IMG/VR virus record: IMGVR_UViG_3300044645_000254
Span: 1 to 24,022 of that record
Length of the DNA: 24,022 bases
Reading direction: 5' to 3' (one strand)
Origin: a virus
Shown here: positions 16,701 to 23,931 of the stretch, piece after piece
Numbering within the stretch: position 1 is the stretch's first letter
How the letters are laid out: every line of letters begins with the position of its first letter
Position numbers and translations under genes: made by a program
The notes under the pieces: model-generated
What the model saw: the letters and a program-made list of their open reading frames with translations, nothing else
The model's database searches: none
Told to the model about the DNA's origin: nothing

Positions 16701-18695
16701 CATATCTTGCCATAAAAATTCCATACCTTGCGCAATAGTTGCACTAACGATAGGCTCACCAAGTGATTGCTTAACAATGTACATAGGGCGTACAAGTACG
16801 TCAAATGTCCATAGACGGTTAAGGTCGCGGAATACTTGCTGACCAAGATTTGCTGTAGCGCGTGCGCCAGCCTTTAAACCACTCTTTTCAGTAGTTGCAA
16901 TGAACTGACCTTCGATTGCATCCCATGGAGTAAAGCGATATGATTCAGTCATCTGACGAATAGTCTGGGGGTCTACCAAAATCTGGCTACCGTCATGACC
17001 AATACCAAAGCCATTTTGCTTTACTGAGTCAATACCACGGTTTACATTACCACGGAATGAGCGGATGTGTGCTGAAATCTCACGCTCATCATAGATACCA
17101 GCCTTGTATGCAAGCATACGACCGATTGATTCATCAATACTGTCAAGTACTTCTACTTCATTCTTTCCAAGAGCGTTCATGTAGCGTGATTCAAACTCAC
17201 GACGAACATCTGCTACTTTTGCTTTTACGCCTGGAGCAATTTCAATATCTTTTGCACCATCTTGGAATATCTTAAGGTTATTAAGGAATGCATTAAGTTC
17301 TACGCGACCATCAAGTGGGCGTACACCAGAGAATGTAACGAAGCCTAGTGGCTTGTATTCTGATTGGCGTGTACCAAACTTTACTAGGCGTACAGTTGCA
17401 CGACCTACACCTTTACCAATTTTAGTCTCAAAGATGTCAGCAAACTTATCAAACTCACGGTATGCTGCAACAGACTTAAAGTCACGAATCTTTTCGCCTG
17501 CACGAATTGCTGCAGACTTACCAATTACTGGCTCCATTGGGTTGTATAACTTACCGCCAGGAGTTAGGCTGTAGTCAGGGTCAAAGAATGCATCACGAAT
17601 CTTTGCAAATTGTGGCTCATTAGCAATAGCAGAGTCAAATGCAGACTTCAAGCGTGGCACTGCTGCGCCTTCTGGAATGTATGTCTGTCCTGTTTGCAAG
17701 AACTTATTCTGCAACTGAGATGATGTGTTTGACAAATCAAACAACTTATCTGGCGCGGTAGCAGCAAGGCGCTCTAATGCAGCAATGTTACCTTTGTCCG
17801 CAAGCAGCAAGTCCTTAATTGCATCAGCATCTGTTGCTTCATGAATAAGAGGAATAAGTTTTTCATTAGTGCTGTACTTAGATACAAGATTGGTGATAGT
17901 TCCCCAGTCCTTGCTTTCTGCAAGTACAACAGCATGGTTTCCTGATACGGTCTGAGAACCCATAGCGCCATTAGTCTTAGCGTACTGGATACCATTTTCC
18001 ATATCCATTGCCAATTGGTCTACGGTCTTGTTCTTAGTATAAAGACCAGCCTTGCCAAATCCTACTTTACCAGCAGCAACGCCTGCACGTCCTACGCCAC
18101 CAAGTACTGCGTTACCAACAGCAAAGTCAGTAAGACCAGTAAACCAACGACCAACTGCGTTGTCCACAAAATTCTGCTTAAGACTTTCGTCATTCCACAA
18201 GTCAATCTTGTTAACATCTAGTCCACCCATAGGTAGAACTACTGCTGCTACACCGCTAATAGGTGTCAGGTCTGACATTGTAAGTGCTTGACCTACAGAT
18301 ACCTTAGCACTGCGGTTATATGCAGCCTTTACGTCATCAAACTGAAAGCCTTCTTCGTATTGACCCTTCTTGTAAAGGGGAGACTGAAAGTCTGTAAGAA
18401 GTGCAGCAGTTGATACTGGACGAAAAATATATGGTGATAGTACTTCTTGATTGAGAGTAACTGCGCCCTGGAGTAACTTATCTCCAACACCCTTAACTAC
18501 CTTTTTACCAATACCAAATCCAGGAACATTACTTAATCCTGAATCAATACCGCGTAGTGCATCTTTTACAGTGTTGTGAAGAACTTCTTCTTTTGCTCGT
18601 TCTTCATCACTGAGGTAGTTTCCGCCACCTGTAAGTCTCTTAAGAGCCGTAGGTACTGCAGCAATAGAGGTTGTGAAATCATTCCACCAAGCCAT
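13701..18695 (-). CDS. Giant 1664-residue protein, candidate internal/ejection protein
   Basis: This is the longest gene in the window. The N-terminus has a short amphipathic helix (MAWWNDFTTSIAAVPTALKRL) followed by Gly-rich hydrophobic segments near 50-70 and 190-215 (VGNAVLGGVGRAGVAAGKVG) that could insert in or contact membrane. A long charged helical region lies at about 685-850. Near 1147-1175, FAVAFPTATVNAFYRYGRLA and repeated RYG/NYGR aromatic-basic stretches occur. The remainder is mixed helical with no cysteine-rich, Walker or lysozyme motif that I can find. Size and position suggest an injected internal protein, by analogy with T7 gp16 or the N4 virion RNA polymerase; I see no polymerase motifs. 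AGGAGGT lies 5 nt before the ATG. Confidence 0.85.
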   Translation of the reverse strand: MAWWNDFTTSIAAVPTALKRLTGGGNYLSDEERAKEEVLHNTVKDALRGIDSGLSNVPGFGIGKKVVKGVGDKLLQGAVTLNQEVLSPYIFRPVSTAALLTDFQSPLYKKGQYEEGFQFDDVKAAYNRSAKVSVGQALTMSDLTPISGVAAVVLPMGGLDVNKIDLWNDESLKQNFVDNAVGRWFTGLTDFAVGNAVLGGVGRAGVAAGKVGFGKAGLYTKNKTVDQLAMDMENGIQYAKTNGAMGSQTVSGNHAVVLAESKDWGTITNLVSKYSTNEKLIPLIHEATDADAIKDLLLADKGNIAALERLAATAPDKLFDLSNTSSQLQNKFLQTGQTYIPEGAAVPRLKSAFDSAIANEPQFAKIRDAFFDPDYSLTPGGKLYNPMEPVIGKSAAIRAGEKIRDFKSVAAYREFDKFADIFETKIGKGVGRATVRLVKFGTRQSEYKPLGFVTFSGVRPLDGRVELNAFLNNLKIFQDGAKDIEIAPGVKAKVADVRREFESRYMNALGKNEVEVLDSIDESIGRMLAYKAGIYDEREISAHIRSFRGNVNRGIDSVKQNGFGIGHDGSQILVDPQTIRQMTESYRFTPWDAIEGQFIATTEKSGLKAGARATANLGQQVFRDLNRLWTFDVLVRPMYIVKQSLGEPIVSATIAQGMEFLWQDMASIRNNAFRNLSNWGRGKVSNVANRKERIAVNKAVLDKKQMYARAAAIKDNAQASLEDLLSGNTSPATKAQHLDAAREALKSASSILDEIELDLRSAVVPLGVKEAIPGVTTLERRIAFLESKSTASSKKAEIAAAKAALANYRNVINKMASNKQVILDADNAVAAAYQNIDNVLNELGVTLKQQADVFGKSAKFKKRYYSRESQYRMVNGQYMSIDSFVTGDKNFSAAIRAEVSNARTTDINFLGELSVGTRKSLVERKIPLDVVRVSDPLYFGELEYIANRVMRGDPLIDLILGNTPIGELQRWASSSAGIQYLRAFDIFDPKEVNSYLADKIALVNRTFPSFEARAAILQREVTGQELQGWLAPYVNELYDIVPSNYNYGSANLGVGRYADLSNAVNNFSAAIFRKMASAENPIRNAFFDNVALDVMARKAEYMIQQGIEMTPARWNALRQSSGREAIQELEKTVYTVRRENRLLHNARFAVAFPTATVNAFYRYGRLAAKNPVRATQFAYNYGRVFQNFGVDENGNPTENLADMTHLILPGTKEMGLGYMDEGVALNAKSLGFLLNQPSPSFITALSVGKIMQKFPGTEEGIKKALTINGTNYFDVIFPYGAPTSLTKQLTPPWANSLWNAATGDPGKADYLASWRSVYNYHKMLVEMGVTDKFPTDAEILREVDALWAEKFISGFASITGVPFKVETNPMRMSTNLYYKLLDKYDKMGYGTQQARDAAGDEMLGIMGPKFMLDRITFTGSSRNISIPATYEAYQRVFEDNDDLVGKLAAIEKGDVGLVSLLTADLSRNPEEQSANILSILSNPNLQLPGTSKRINDFKLTPQEVERERLKQRTWDQYNLVRDALEAKITDGKTLRAHPELKAPLDQLVETTFKNQSQAWYDEYQLSASGDTSYKYARALTLITQDPKFMGKQQGNQFWKDTQLFMKARNIFVMFYQSLPDYDPRKAVIRDGYNQWVAQYVKQWDPNLETLIKNYFDNDSLKAVN

Positions 18696-18704
18696 TGCTA
18701 CCTC

Positions 18705-18914
18705 CTAGAAATCTCGTTTAATGTAATTATATTCTCGTCCGCCTTTGACGTCTTCGCCAGTAACACCCATAATGAAAGCATCGCGGTCATCTATTGACTT
18801 CCAAGGGATTAACGCAAGTTCAAATACTATTCCTGCATTTTGATAGCCAAGTGAAGTTGCAAACTTGTCTACATTATCAAAGAAACTGCCAGGCATGAAT
18901 GTTACATCTGCCAT
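18705..18914 (-). CDS. Small 69-residue protein of unknown function
   Basis: The product is MADVTFMPGSFFDNVDKFAT... with a short aromatic N-terminus, a central FELALIPWKSIDDRDAFIMG segment and a basic end (REYNYIKRDF). It is probably a small globular alpha/beta protein; no motif is recognised. The ATG overlaps the stop of the 153-residue gene (TAATG), and its own TAG stop runs into the AGGAGGT ribosome-binding site of the giant gene, so termination and re-initiation are close together. Position implies a minor head component or assembly helper. Confidence 0.72.
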   Translation of the reverse strand: MADVTFMPGSFFDNVDKFATSLGYQNAGIVFELALIPWKSIDDRDAFIMGVTGEDVKGGREYNYIKRDF

Positions 18915-19375
18915 TATTGTGCCATTAAGTAGTTAACGAAACGCTTAAATGAATCTGGTGCATCCTTAGACTGTGCAGCAATTACCAAGTCTGGTAGATA
19001 TTGCTTTGCAAGCATCGCATTCTCGTCTGGACGAGTGTTGTTCTGCATTCCCTTAGGAAGTGCTTCTGAGCCTGCACCACGGAAACCGTCTACACCTGTA
19101 GTCATTGGTTCCATTGGGTTAGGGTCTGGGTCAAATAATGTACCAAGTTGTGGGAAATTCATCCCAGCATAAGGTTCTGATGGTGCTGAAACATCTGATG
19201 CTTTAATAGATTTCACTGCTTGATTACCTGCCACACGGTCTTGGTTAATTGCTTTATTTTGTCCATAGGCAAAGCCTGTATAGTTGCCACTTTGTCCAGC
19301 GCCGCCCGTACCTGAAACGTTGGCTGGATTATACTGTGGTCCACCGTTGGCGCCACCACGATTCTCTACAGCCAT
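18914..19375 (-). CDS. Gly/Asn-rich, largely disordered protein of unknown function
   Basis: The 153-residue product has an N-terminal ~45 residues rich in Gly, Asn, Gln and Tyr (NRGGANGGPQYNPANVSGTG), almost surely disordered. A Pro/Met-rich centre follows (FDPDPNPMEPMTTG), then a C-terminal helix (KQYLPDLVIAAQSKDAPDSFKRFVNYLMAQ). It has a clear AGGAGG ribosome-binding site and follows the protease by 8 nt. A disordered body with one folded helix would suit a scaffold-like or portal-binding adaptor, or a protease substrate; this is inference. I know no named family. Confidence 0.75.
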   Translation of the reverse strand: MAVENRGGANGGPQYNPANVSGTGGAGQSGNYTGFAYGQNKAINQDRVAGNQAVKSIKASDVSAPSEPYAGMNFPQLGTLFDPDPNPMEPMTTGVDGFRGAGSEALPKGMQNNTRPDENAMLAKQYLPDLVIAAQSKDAPDSFKRFVNYLMAQ

Positions 19376-19383
19376 TGTTCCTC

Positions 19384-19950
19384 CTACTTAAATTGTTTAA
19401 ATGTATGAATTGGTTCAGAGCACATGTTATCGTATTGAATTGCAATAGCAATTGCTTTACGAATCATTGTCTCTGCTTGATTAACTGTCTTTACTTTTTC
19501 CACACCCAACGCTGCCAATGCACCGAGGGCGACATCACCACCGCTACCCATAACATATACATTACGAACATCGGTATCCCAAGAGTAATCATCAGAAATC
19601 GAAAAAACTTGACCCTTAATGGATACGAGGAATCCACCTTCGTTTTGCGCAACATCGCCGTCCTCTTTCATATCAATACCTGCATCTACAAAGTTCTTAC
19701 GCATCTGCGGAATGAACTTCTGTGTCATGTAAGTATTCAAATCTTCTTTTACAGTTGGCTTAGGTTGCACATAGCCGTAATGTAACACGTTACTTGCGCG
19801 AGATGAACCACATCCAGCAATCAACACACCATTGTTTTCTACAATCTTTGGTGTTTTGCTTACTTGAAAGCGCCCATTGTCGTCGCTTAATCGGGAATCA
19901 CACCCTAGTACCGACCATCCGTCACCCTGGATTGCTACTAGCGTAGTCAT
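19384..19950 (-). CDS. Proteasome/HslV-like Ntn-hydrolase (putative head-maturation protease)
   Basis: The 188-residue protein has the hallmarks of proteasome beta/HslV threonine proteases. The start Met-Thr-Thr-Leu-Val has no propeptide, as in HslV, so Met removal would expose Thr as nucleophile. GCDSR gives an Asp at mature position 17; a Lys follows at mature 34 in SKTPKIVE (alternative 31); LIAGCGSSR matches the Gly-47 loop; and VMGSGGDVALGALAALG matches the conserved SGG helix. It lies 1 nt behind the portal gene (TAA-A-ATG, with AGGGGA), exactly where most tailed phages encode the prohead protease, and I see no other protease here. It may cut scaffold or capsid precursors. No unfoldase ATPase is in the window, so ATP-dependent degradation is not supported. 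Confidence 0.88.
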   Translation of the reverse strand: MTTLVAIQGDGWSVLGCDSRLSDDNGRFQVSKTPKIVENNGVLIAGCGSSRASNVLHYGYVQPKPTVKEDLNTYMTQKFIPQMRKNFVDAGIDMKEDGDVAQNEGGFLVSIKGQVFSISDDYSWDTDVRNVYVMGSGGDVALGALAALGVEKVKTVNQAETMIRKAIAIAIQYDNMCSEPIHTFKQFK

Positions 19951-19951
19951 T

Positions 19952-21733
19952 TTATCCCCTAGTTGTTACTCGTCCCGTTGCTTTACCACTACCACTGAGG
20001 GTAGATAAAATTGTTTGAATGTCTGGTGCTGGTTCTGCTGGTGGCATACCCATCATGCCTGCTTCTGGTGGAAGGCCTCCTGCTGGAGCCGCGCCTGGAA
20101 CAGGGGACGGCTGCTCAACAGGGGAAGGTGCAGCCCCAACAGGAGGAACTTGTTGCTCAGGAGCAAATGCTTCTGCAACAGCGTCTTCAAGAGTTGTACC
20201 CTTTTGACGAGCAGTAATAACTCCCGCAATCTTAGTTACGATAGATGCTGGGTCTCCGCCTGAGGTAGCCATTGCTGGAATAGCCTGAGCCATTGCAGTA
20301 ATACCACCAAGGAGTGATGCACGCATACTTTCAATTTCAATCTTTTCAAGTTCTTGTGTTACGTTAACTGTAAATGGCAGTTCACGCATAGCCATATCCT
20401 TAGAGATAAGACCGCCACCTAGAGCCTGTAGCATAAAAATAAGTCCCTGTGCTGGGTTAAGACCCGCAAGCATACCATAACGCACATCTGCAGAGAAGTC
20501 GCCCTTGATGTCTCTTGATGGTTTGTATGTAATTTCGTATGGAGAACCAGAGTCTACGCCACGAATGGTCTTTTCTTCTGGATACATCTTTTCGTCAATT
20601 TCAAAGCATAGGCTAATGACATCACGTAGTGATGATGCAAAGATTGCCTGTGCTGATTTGACCTGTGTATCAAATGCACCCATGAGTGCTTGTACGCCTT
20701 GACCAGTAACGATGCTTGCATCGATGTTACCTGAACGTCCTTCTGGGTAACGAGTACCTGCACGAAGTTCCTGGTTAAGTAGGTTCTGCTCTGTGAACGC
20801 GCCTGCTGGAATGTTTAATTCGACACGTCGAACGCCAGCAGGGTTGGCGGTACGGATAACCGCATCGCCACCCAACTGGAGTTCTTGTACGTCTTGAGGT
20901 AATACAATTGGTGCTTGAACACTTTTCTCTGCTGCTTCCATTGCCAATAAGGCGAAACGGTTGCGGAGAAGTTGGATACCTAATACGTCGTCGAATTGTC
21001 CACGCAGTTCGCCATCAATCGACGGCTTACGCGCCACGACAACCATCATCTTACCGAGGGGATTAGCCGCGTAAGATAAAACTAAATTCTTTTTGGTTGG
21101 TAAATAAATTAATGATTGGTCCTTATCATAGTACCGAACCATCTCTACCTGTGAATACAAGTCTTGCTTGTATCCGTTAGCGCCAAGTAGTTCGCGCTCA
21201 TACTCGGGGAACTGAGAAACCAGTTCTCCAAGTGTCATTAGATATCGCTTAGCAAATGCAACGCAGCGTCCATAGCGGTCGAATTCTGGGTAAGCCCCAA
21301 TCGGATTTTCTATGCGAATACGCGGCATCTTTGCTTCTTCGTCCAACTCAATCATGAATGGAACGAAACCATATGTTAGATACCAGTCTGCACCTGAGTA
21401 CATTTGTACTGATAGGTCAGAGTGTGAAAAGTAATTTGATGCGATACGGGTACGCTTGTCAGCAAAGGCGCGAGCCTTGTCTGATACAGAGTTTGCAGCA
21501 GAGCAGTTAACTGCAGGGAGTGGAGCCATTACCTCGGATAGGTCGCGTGCTACAACATCAATGAAGTTGGCAACTACGTTAGCATCTACACCATCTGGAA
21601 AGAAGTCAGGGTAAACCTGTGAAATTTGACCCTTACGGACTGCAAGGACATCTTGGTTGCGAGCATCGCGCTCGCTATTACGGTAACGTAACGCTTCAAC
21701 GCGTGCTGCTACCTGTTCCATCGATAATGCCAT
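19952..21733 (-). CDS. Portal protein
   Basis: The ring at the capsid vertex through which DNA enters and leaves. The 593-residue protein follows the large terminase by 7 nt. I start it at the ATG at 21733 (MALSMEQVAARVEAL), with AGGA 6 nt upstream; the frame opens 16 codons earlier but would run into the terminase end. The N-terminal half is mixed alpha/beta with YSGADWYLTYGFVPFMIELD and ENPIGAYPEFDRYGR, typical of phage portals. The middle has a long helix (LLRNRFALLAMEAAEKSV) and GAFTEQNLLNQELRAGTRYPEGRSG. The final ~70 residues are Pro/Ala/Gly/Met-rich and flexible (PPVGAAPSPVEQPSPVPGAA). Family is judged by pattern and position. The length lies within the usual portal range. Confidence 0.92.
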   Translation of the reverse strand: MALSMEQVAARVEALRYRNSERDARNQDVLAVRKGQISQVYPDFFPDGVDANVVANFIDVVARDLSEVMAPLPAVNCSAANSVSDKARAFADKRTRIASNYFSHSDLSVQMYSGADWYLTYGFVPFMIELDEEAKMPRIRIENPIGAYPEFDRYGRCVAFAKRYLMTLGELVSQFPEYERELLGANGYKQDLYSQVEMVRYYDKDQSLIYLPTKKNLVLSYAANPLGKMMVVVARKPSIDGELRGQFDDVLGIQLLRNRFALLAMEAAEKSVQAPIVLPQDVQELQLGGDAVIRTANPAGVRRVELNIPAGAFTEQNLLNQELRAGTRYPEGRSGNIDASIVTGQGVQALMGAFDTQVKSAQAIFASSLRDVISLCFEIDEKMYPEEKTIRGVDSGSPYEITYKPSRDIKGDFSADVRYGMLAGLNPAQGLIFMLQALGGGLISKDMAMRELPFTVNVTQELEKIEIESMRASLLGGITAMAQAIPAMATSGGDPASIVTKIAGVITARQKGTTLEDAVAEAFAPEQQVPPVGAAPSPVEQPSPVPGAAPAGGLPPEAGMMGMPPAEPAPDIQTILSTLSGSGKATGRVTTRG

Positions 21734-21740
21734 TGTTATC

Positions 21741-23606
21741 CTAACTGTATTGTTGTGACCATTGGTCAGCGAATGCGTCATCTAAGTTGATTGCGTATCT
21801 GCGTTCAACCTGAGCGCGGGTCGCCCATCTGTTGCTTGCGTACTGTGATGCTTGGCTTGAGCGTTGCATCATTTCTCTAATGCGAATCACTGCAAACCAT
21901 AAAGCCATAACGACGTCAGTTGGGTTCTTAGTGTCTGGCTTCCAAGTAATGAGTTCTTGTACCAAGGTCTTCAGACCTTCAGAACCTTCGTTACTTGGTA
22001 GTTCAATAATGTTGTTATCCTGGAAACGACCATCGCGGGTATTACCAAAGAGCGTAGCCATAGAAGCCACACCGAAAGAGGTGTCCCACTTGTTCTTACC
22101 AGTAAAGTGTGAATTCAATTGTGTGCCATACCCTGCAAGGAAGTTACGCAAGTTATCATCCAGGGCGTAAGCCTTCTGGTGTGCGTTAATTTCAATACGC
22201 AGTTCTTGCGGTCTGTACTTCTCAACCCAGTCCTCGATGAGGTTTTGAATCTTAGCAGGAGTTGGCTCTGTCATGTTGACAGCATCTAGAACGTAGATAC
22301 GCCCATCTGCTCTGTTGTAGGTACATACCACCGCACCTGTAGCACCTGCCATAGCAGGGTCAAGTCCGATGATGGTGTAACCTTCAACGTGGCTAGGATG
22401 TCCAGGAGCGCCAGGTTTTAGAGGTCCTCTTTTTCGCATTCCGTTGACTGAGCCAGCCACACAGGTTGGAGAGAATATGGAGTCTTCTTGGACGTCTTCT
22501 TGTTGGTAGACCATAGCCCATACAGACGGAGCGACCTCAGAGCGACGCTTAAAGAGCGAGGGTCCATCCCATTTCGGATAAAGTCCATTTTCAAGTATGT
22601 CGTCCAAATCATTTTCTTGCTGGTCAGTTTCTGGCCAGAGGGTTTGCCAATTCTTAGGTTTTTCATCAAACTGCAATACAGCAGGCATAGCACAATATGT
22701 GAAGGGGGTTTTGCCACCTGTCCATTGTGAGCCATCACGTATCATCTTATACAGGTCTACAGAGGCTACACGGGTACCTACAATGATAAGTTTACCGTGT
22801 CGTCCCAAACGGGTTATAACTTCCTTTTGCAACCACTCAATTTGTTTTTCCCACTCATGAGCGTTAGAACCCATCACCACGTCATCTAGGATAATTAAGT
22901 CTGCACGTGCTCCGTAAATCTGAGAACCAAAGCCCAGTGCTTGGACTGTAGGGTCCTTTTCACCTGAGTCACGTCCTGTGCCTAGATAAATCATATCGGC
23001 GGACCATTGTGTTGCGTCCGCCTTGTACCCACCGTTAGGACCGAAAGCGGTCTGTAACTTCATGTAGCCTGGGTGGGAAAGGCGCGTCTTAATAGCGCCT
23101 AGGAACTTGCGAGCCATACCCTGGGTTTTAGAAACGATGATTACTCGCGTATTAGGGTTGGTCACAATCTTGTATGTCACATAGTTAGTTGTGATAGTAG
23201 TTGACTTGGCGTGCTCGGGTGGTACGTTGATGAGCACACGGTTGGGGTCTCCCATCTCGTAGGTCATACCAGGCGGTAGCCAACGAGGGGTATTACCCTC
23301 AATTAGGTCAATCCAGTTCAGTTGGTGGTTAAATAACTTAGAACCAAGGAACTGCTCTGAGAACTCATGGAAAGGCATATCCTTAAGTTCTGCTAAATCC
23401 TGTTTGATGCCCTTGCCTGCAAGGCGGGCTTTATCAGCCTTTTCCTTGAAGTCAGCATCTTGCATAGACCACTGGCGGAAGGCGGTGTCCTGACGGTCCA
23501 CGGCGGCCATAGCGGCTGTAATAGTGGCACCCTGTTCTAGGAGGGCTAGTACTTTAGCCTGTGCCTCGTCCTTACTAAAGGACTGTTTTCCTGCTTTTCG
23601 ACCCAT
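21741..23606 (-). CDS. terL: Large terminase subunit (DNA-packaging ATPase-nuclease) with N-terminal HTH-like domain
   Basis: The 621-residue motor pumps DNA into the prohead and cuts it. The ATPase domain has a variant Walker A, VPPEHAKST (128-136), as in T4-like terminases, Walker B LIILDD (237-242), and a VGTRV coupling motif near 277. The RNase H-like nuclease domain has Asp416 (IIGLD), Glu472 (IEIN) and Asp564 (NPTDVV) as candidate metal ligands. Residues about 12-63 (ALLEQGATITAAMAAVDRQD, then FRQWSMQDADFKEKADKARL) resemble the helix-turn-helix of small terminase subunits. No separate small-terminase gene is seen in the window. The ATG at 23606 has only a weak GGACGGGA upstream. It is the first gene of the block. 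Confidence 0.96.
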   Translation of the reverse strand: MGRKAGKQSFSKDEAQAKVLALLEQGATITAAMAAVDRQDTAFRQWSMQDADFKEKADKARLAGKGIKQDLAELKDMPFHEFSEQFLGSKLFNHQLNWIDLIEGNTPRWLPPGMTYEMGDPNRVLINVPPEHAKSTTITTNYVTYKIVTNPNTRVIIVSKTQGMARKFLGAIKTRLSHPGYMKLQTAFGPNGGYKADATQWSADMIYLGTGRDSGEKDPTVQALGFGSQIYGARADLIILDDVVMGSNAHEWEKQIEWLQKEVITRLGRHGKLIIVGTRVASVDLYKMIRDGSQWTGGKTPFTYCAMPAVLQFDEKPKNWQTLWPETDQQENDLDDILENGLYPKWDGPSLFKRRSEVAPSVWAMVYQQEDVQEDSIFSPTCVAGSVNGMRKRGPLKPGAPGHPSHVEGYTIIGLDPAMAGATGAVVCTYNRADGRIYVLDAVNMTEPTPAKIQNLIEDWVEKYRPQELRIEINAHQKAYALDDNLRNFLAGYGTQLNSHFTGKNKWDTSFGVASMATLFGNTRDGRFQDNNIIELPSNEGSEGLKTLVQELITWKPDTKNPTDVVMALWFAVIRIREMMQRSSQASQYASNRWATRAQVERRYAINLDDAFADQWSQQYS

Positions 23607-23690
23607 TATATATCCCGTCCAATAACGCCGATTTAACGCCTCTTAGAAACGGCATAAGGGGGGCATTCTGATAAAAAATTCAAAAATTAT

Positions 23691-23719
23691 ATTATATATA
23701 GGAGGAGCGGAGTCTTAAA
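23691..23719 (-). promoter_or_regulatory. Candidate promoter for the terminase-led operon
   Basis: On the minus strand TATAAT (23696-23691) is preceded, 17 bp upstream, by TTTAAG (23719-23714), a weak -35 match. It lies about 90 nt before the terminase ATG. The -10 is consensus but this stretch is AT-rich and such matches arise by chance. It is the nearer of two candidates. Confidence 0.3.
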
Positions 23720-23732
23720 CGGAGCGACTCCG
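23708..23732. other. 7-bp inverted repeat, CGGAGTC/GACTCCG
   Basis: A perfect 7-bp stem with an 11-nt loop (ttaaacggagc). GGAGCG also occurs as a direct repeat at 23704 and 23721. On the plus strand it is followed by an AT-rich run. It overlaps the weak -35 of the candidate promoter, so it could be an operator or an mRNA 5' hairpin. Confidence 0.5.
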
Positions 23733-23759
23733 TATATATTATCTATATACTATAGAAGA

Positions 23760-23779
23760 CCCGTTCAAACGGGCCTTTT
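23760..23779 (+). terminator. Possible intrinsic terminator (plus-strand direction)
   Basis: CCCGT-TCAA-ACGGG forms a 5-bp stem with a 4-nt loop, followed by CCTTTT. Read on the plus strand it is a weak rho-independent terminator. On the minus strand the trailing run is TCTTCT, which is poorer. No plus-strand gene precedes it in this window, so it may serve transcripts arriving from either side. Confidence 0.35.
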
Positions 23780-23785
23780 CCGAGT

Positions 23786-23812
23786 GGGTTGGGAAAGTAT
23801 TTTCCCAGACCC
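23786..23812. other. Bulged hairpin, GGGT..GGGAAA/TTTCCC..ACCC
   Basis: GGGAAA (23791-23796) pairs with TTTCCC (23801-23806) over a GTAT loop, and GGGT pairs with ACCC outside a 1/2-nt internal bulge. At about 10 bp in total this is the most stable fold in the gene-free region by eye. It sits just right of the possible terminator, giving tandem hairpins. Confidence 0.5.
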
Positions 23813-23831
23813 CCTCTCTGTAAGCGTACGA

Positions 23832-23847
23832 TGTGACGTACGTCACA
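23832..23847. promoter_or_regulatory. Perfect 16-bp palindrome, possible protein-binding site
   Basis: TGTGACGTACGTCACA reads identically on both strands with no spacer, the form expected for a dimeric DNA-binding protein site. It lies in the gene-free region upstream of the terminase gene. No cognate regulator is encoded in this window. Confidence 0.45.
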
Positions 23848-23856
23848 CTCTCCGAG

Positions 23857-23873
23857 GAGTACTTTAGGTACTC
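23857..23873. other. Hairpin GAGTAC-TTTAG-GTACTC
   Basis: A perfect 6-bp stem with a 5-nt loop, followed on the plus strand by TGAGGGGGG. Neither side carries a clear T-run, so I do not call it a terminator. It is the rightmost of the clustered inverted repeats. Confidence 0.45.
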
Positions 23874-23903
23874 TGAGGGGGGTATTAAATATAACAGAAA
23901 ATT

Positions 23904-23931
23904 ATTATGGGAGTATATATATACAATACAA
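23904..23931 (-). promoter_or_regulatory. Second candidate minus-strand promoter
   Basis: TTGTAT (23931-23926) and CATAAT (23909-23904) are separated by 16 bp on the minus strand. A transcript from here would run through all the hairpins to the terminase gene about 300 nt away, giving a long structured leader. AT-rich context makes chance matches likely. Confidence 0.28.

Noticed and set aside
16291-16842. 183-codon plus-strand open frame
   Set aside because: Antisense to the helical region of the 1664-residue gene; low-complexity Ser/Ala/Leu composition and no operon context.
19249-19785. 178-codon plus-strand open frame
   Set aside because: Antisense to the protease and its neighbour; His/Cys/Tyr-rich composition is unlike a real protein and conflicts with the Ntn-hydrolase evidence.
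21734-21781. Sixteen-codon upstream extension of the portal gene
   Set aside because: It would overlap the terminase end and has no ribosome-binding site, whereas the ATG at 21733 has AGGA at good spacing.
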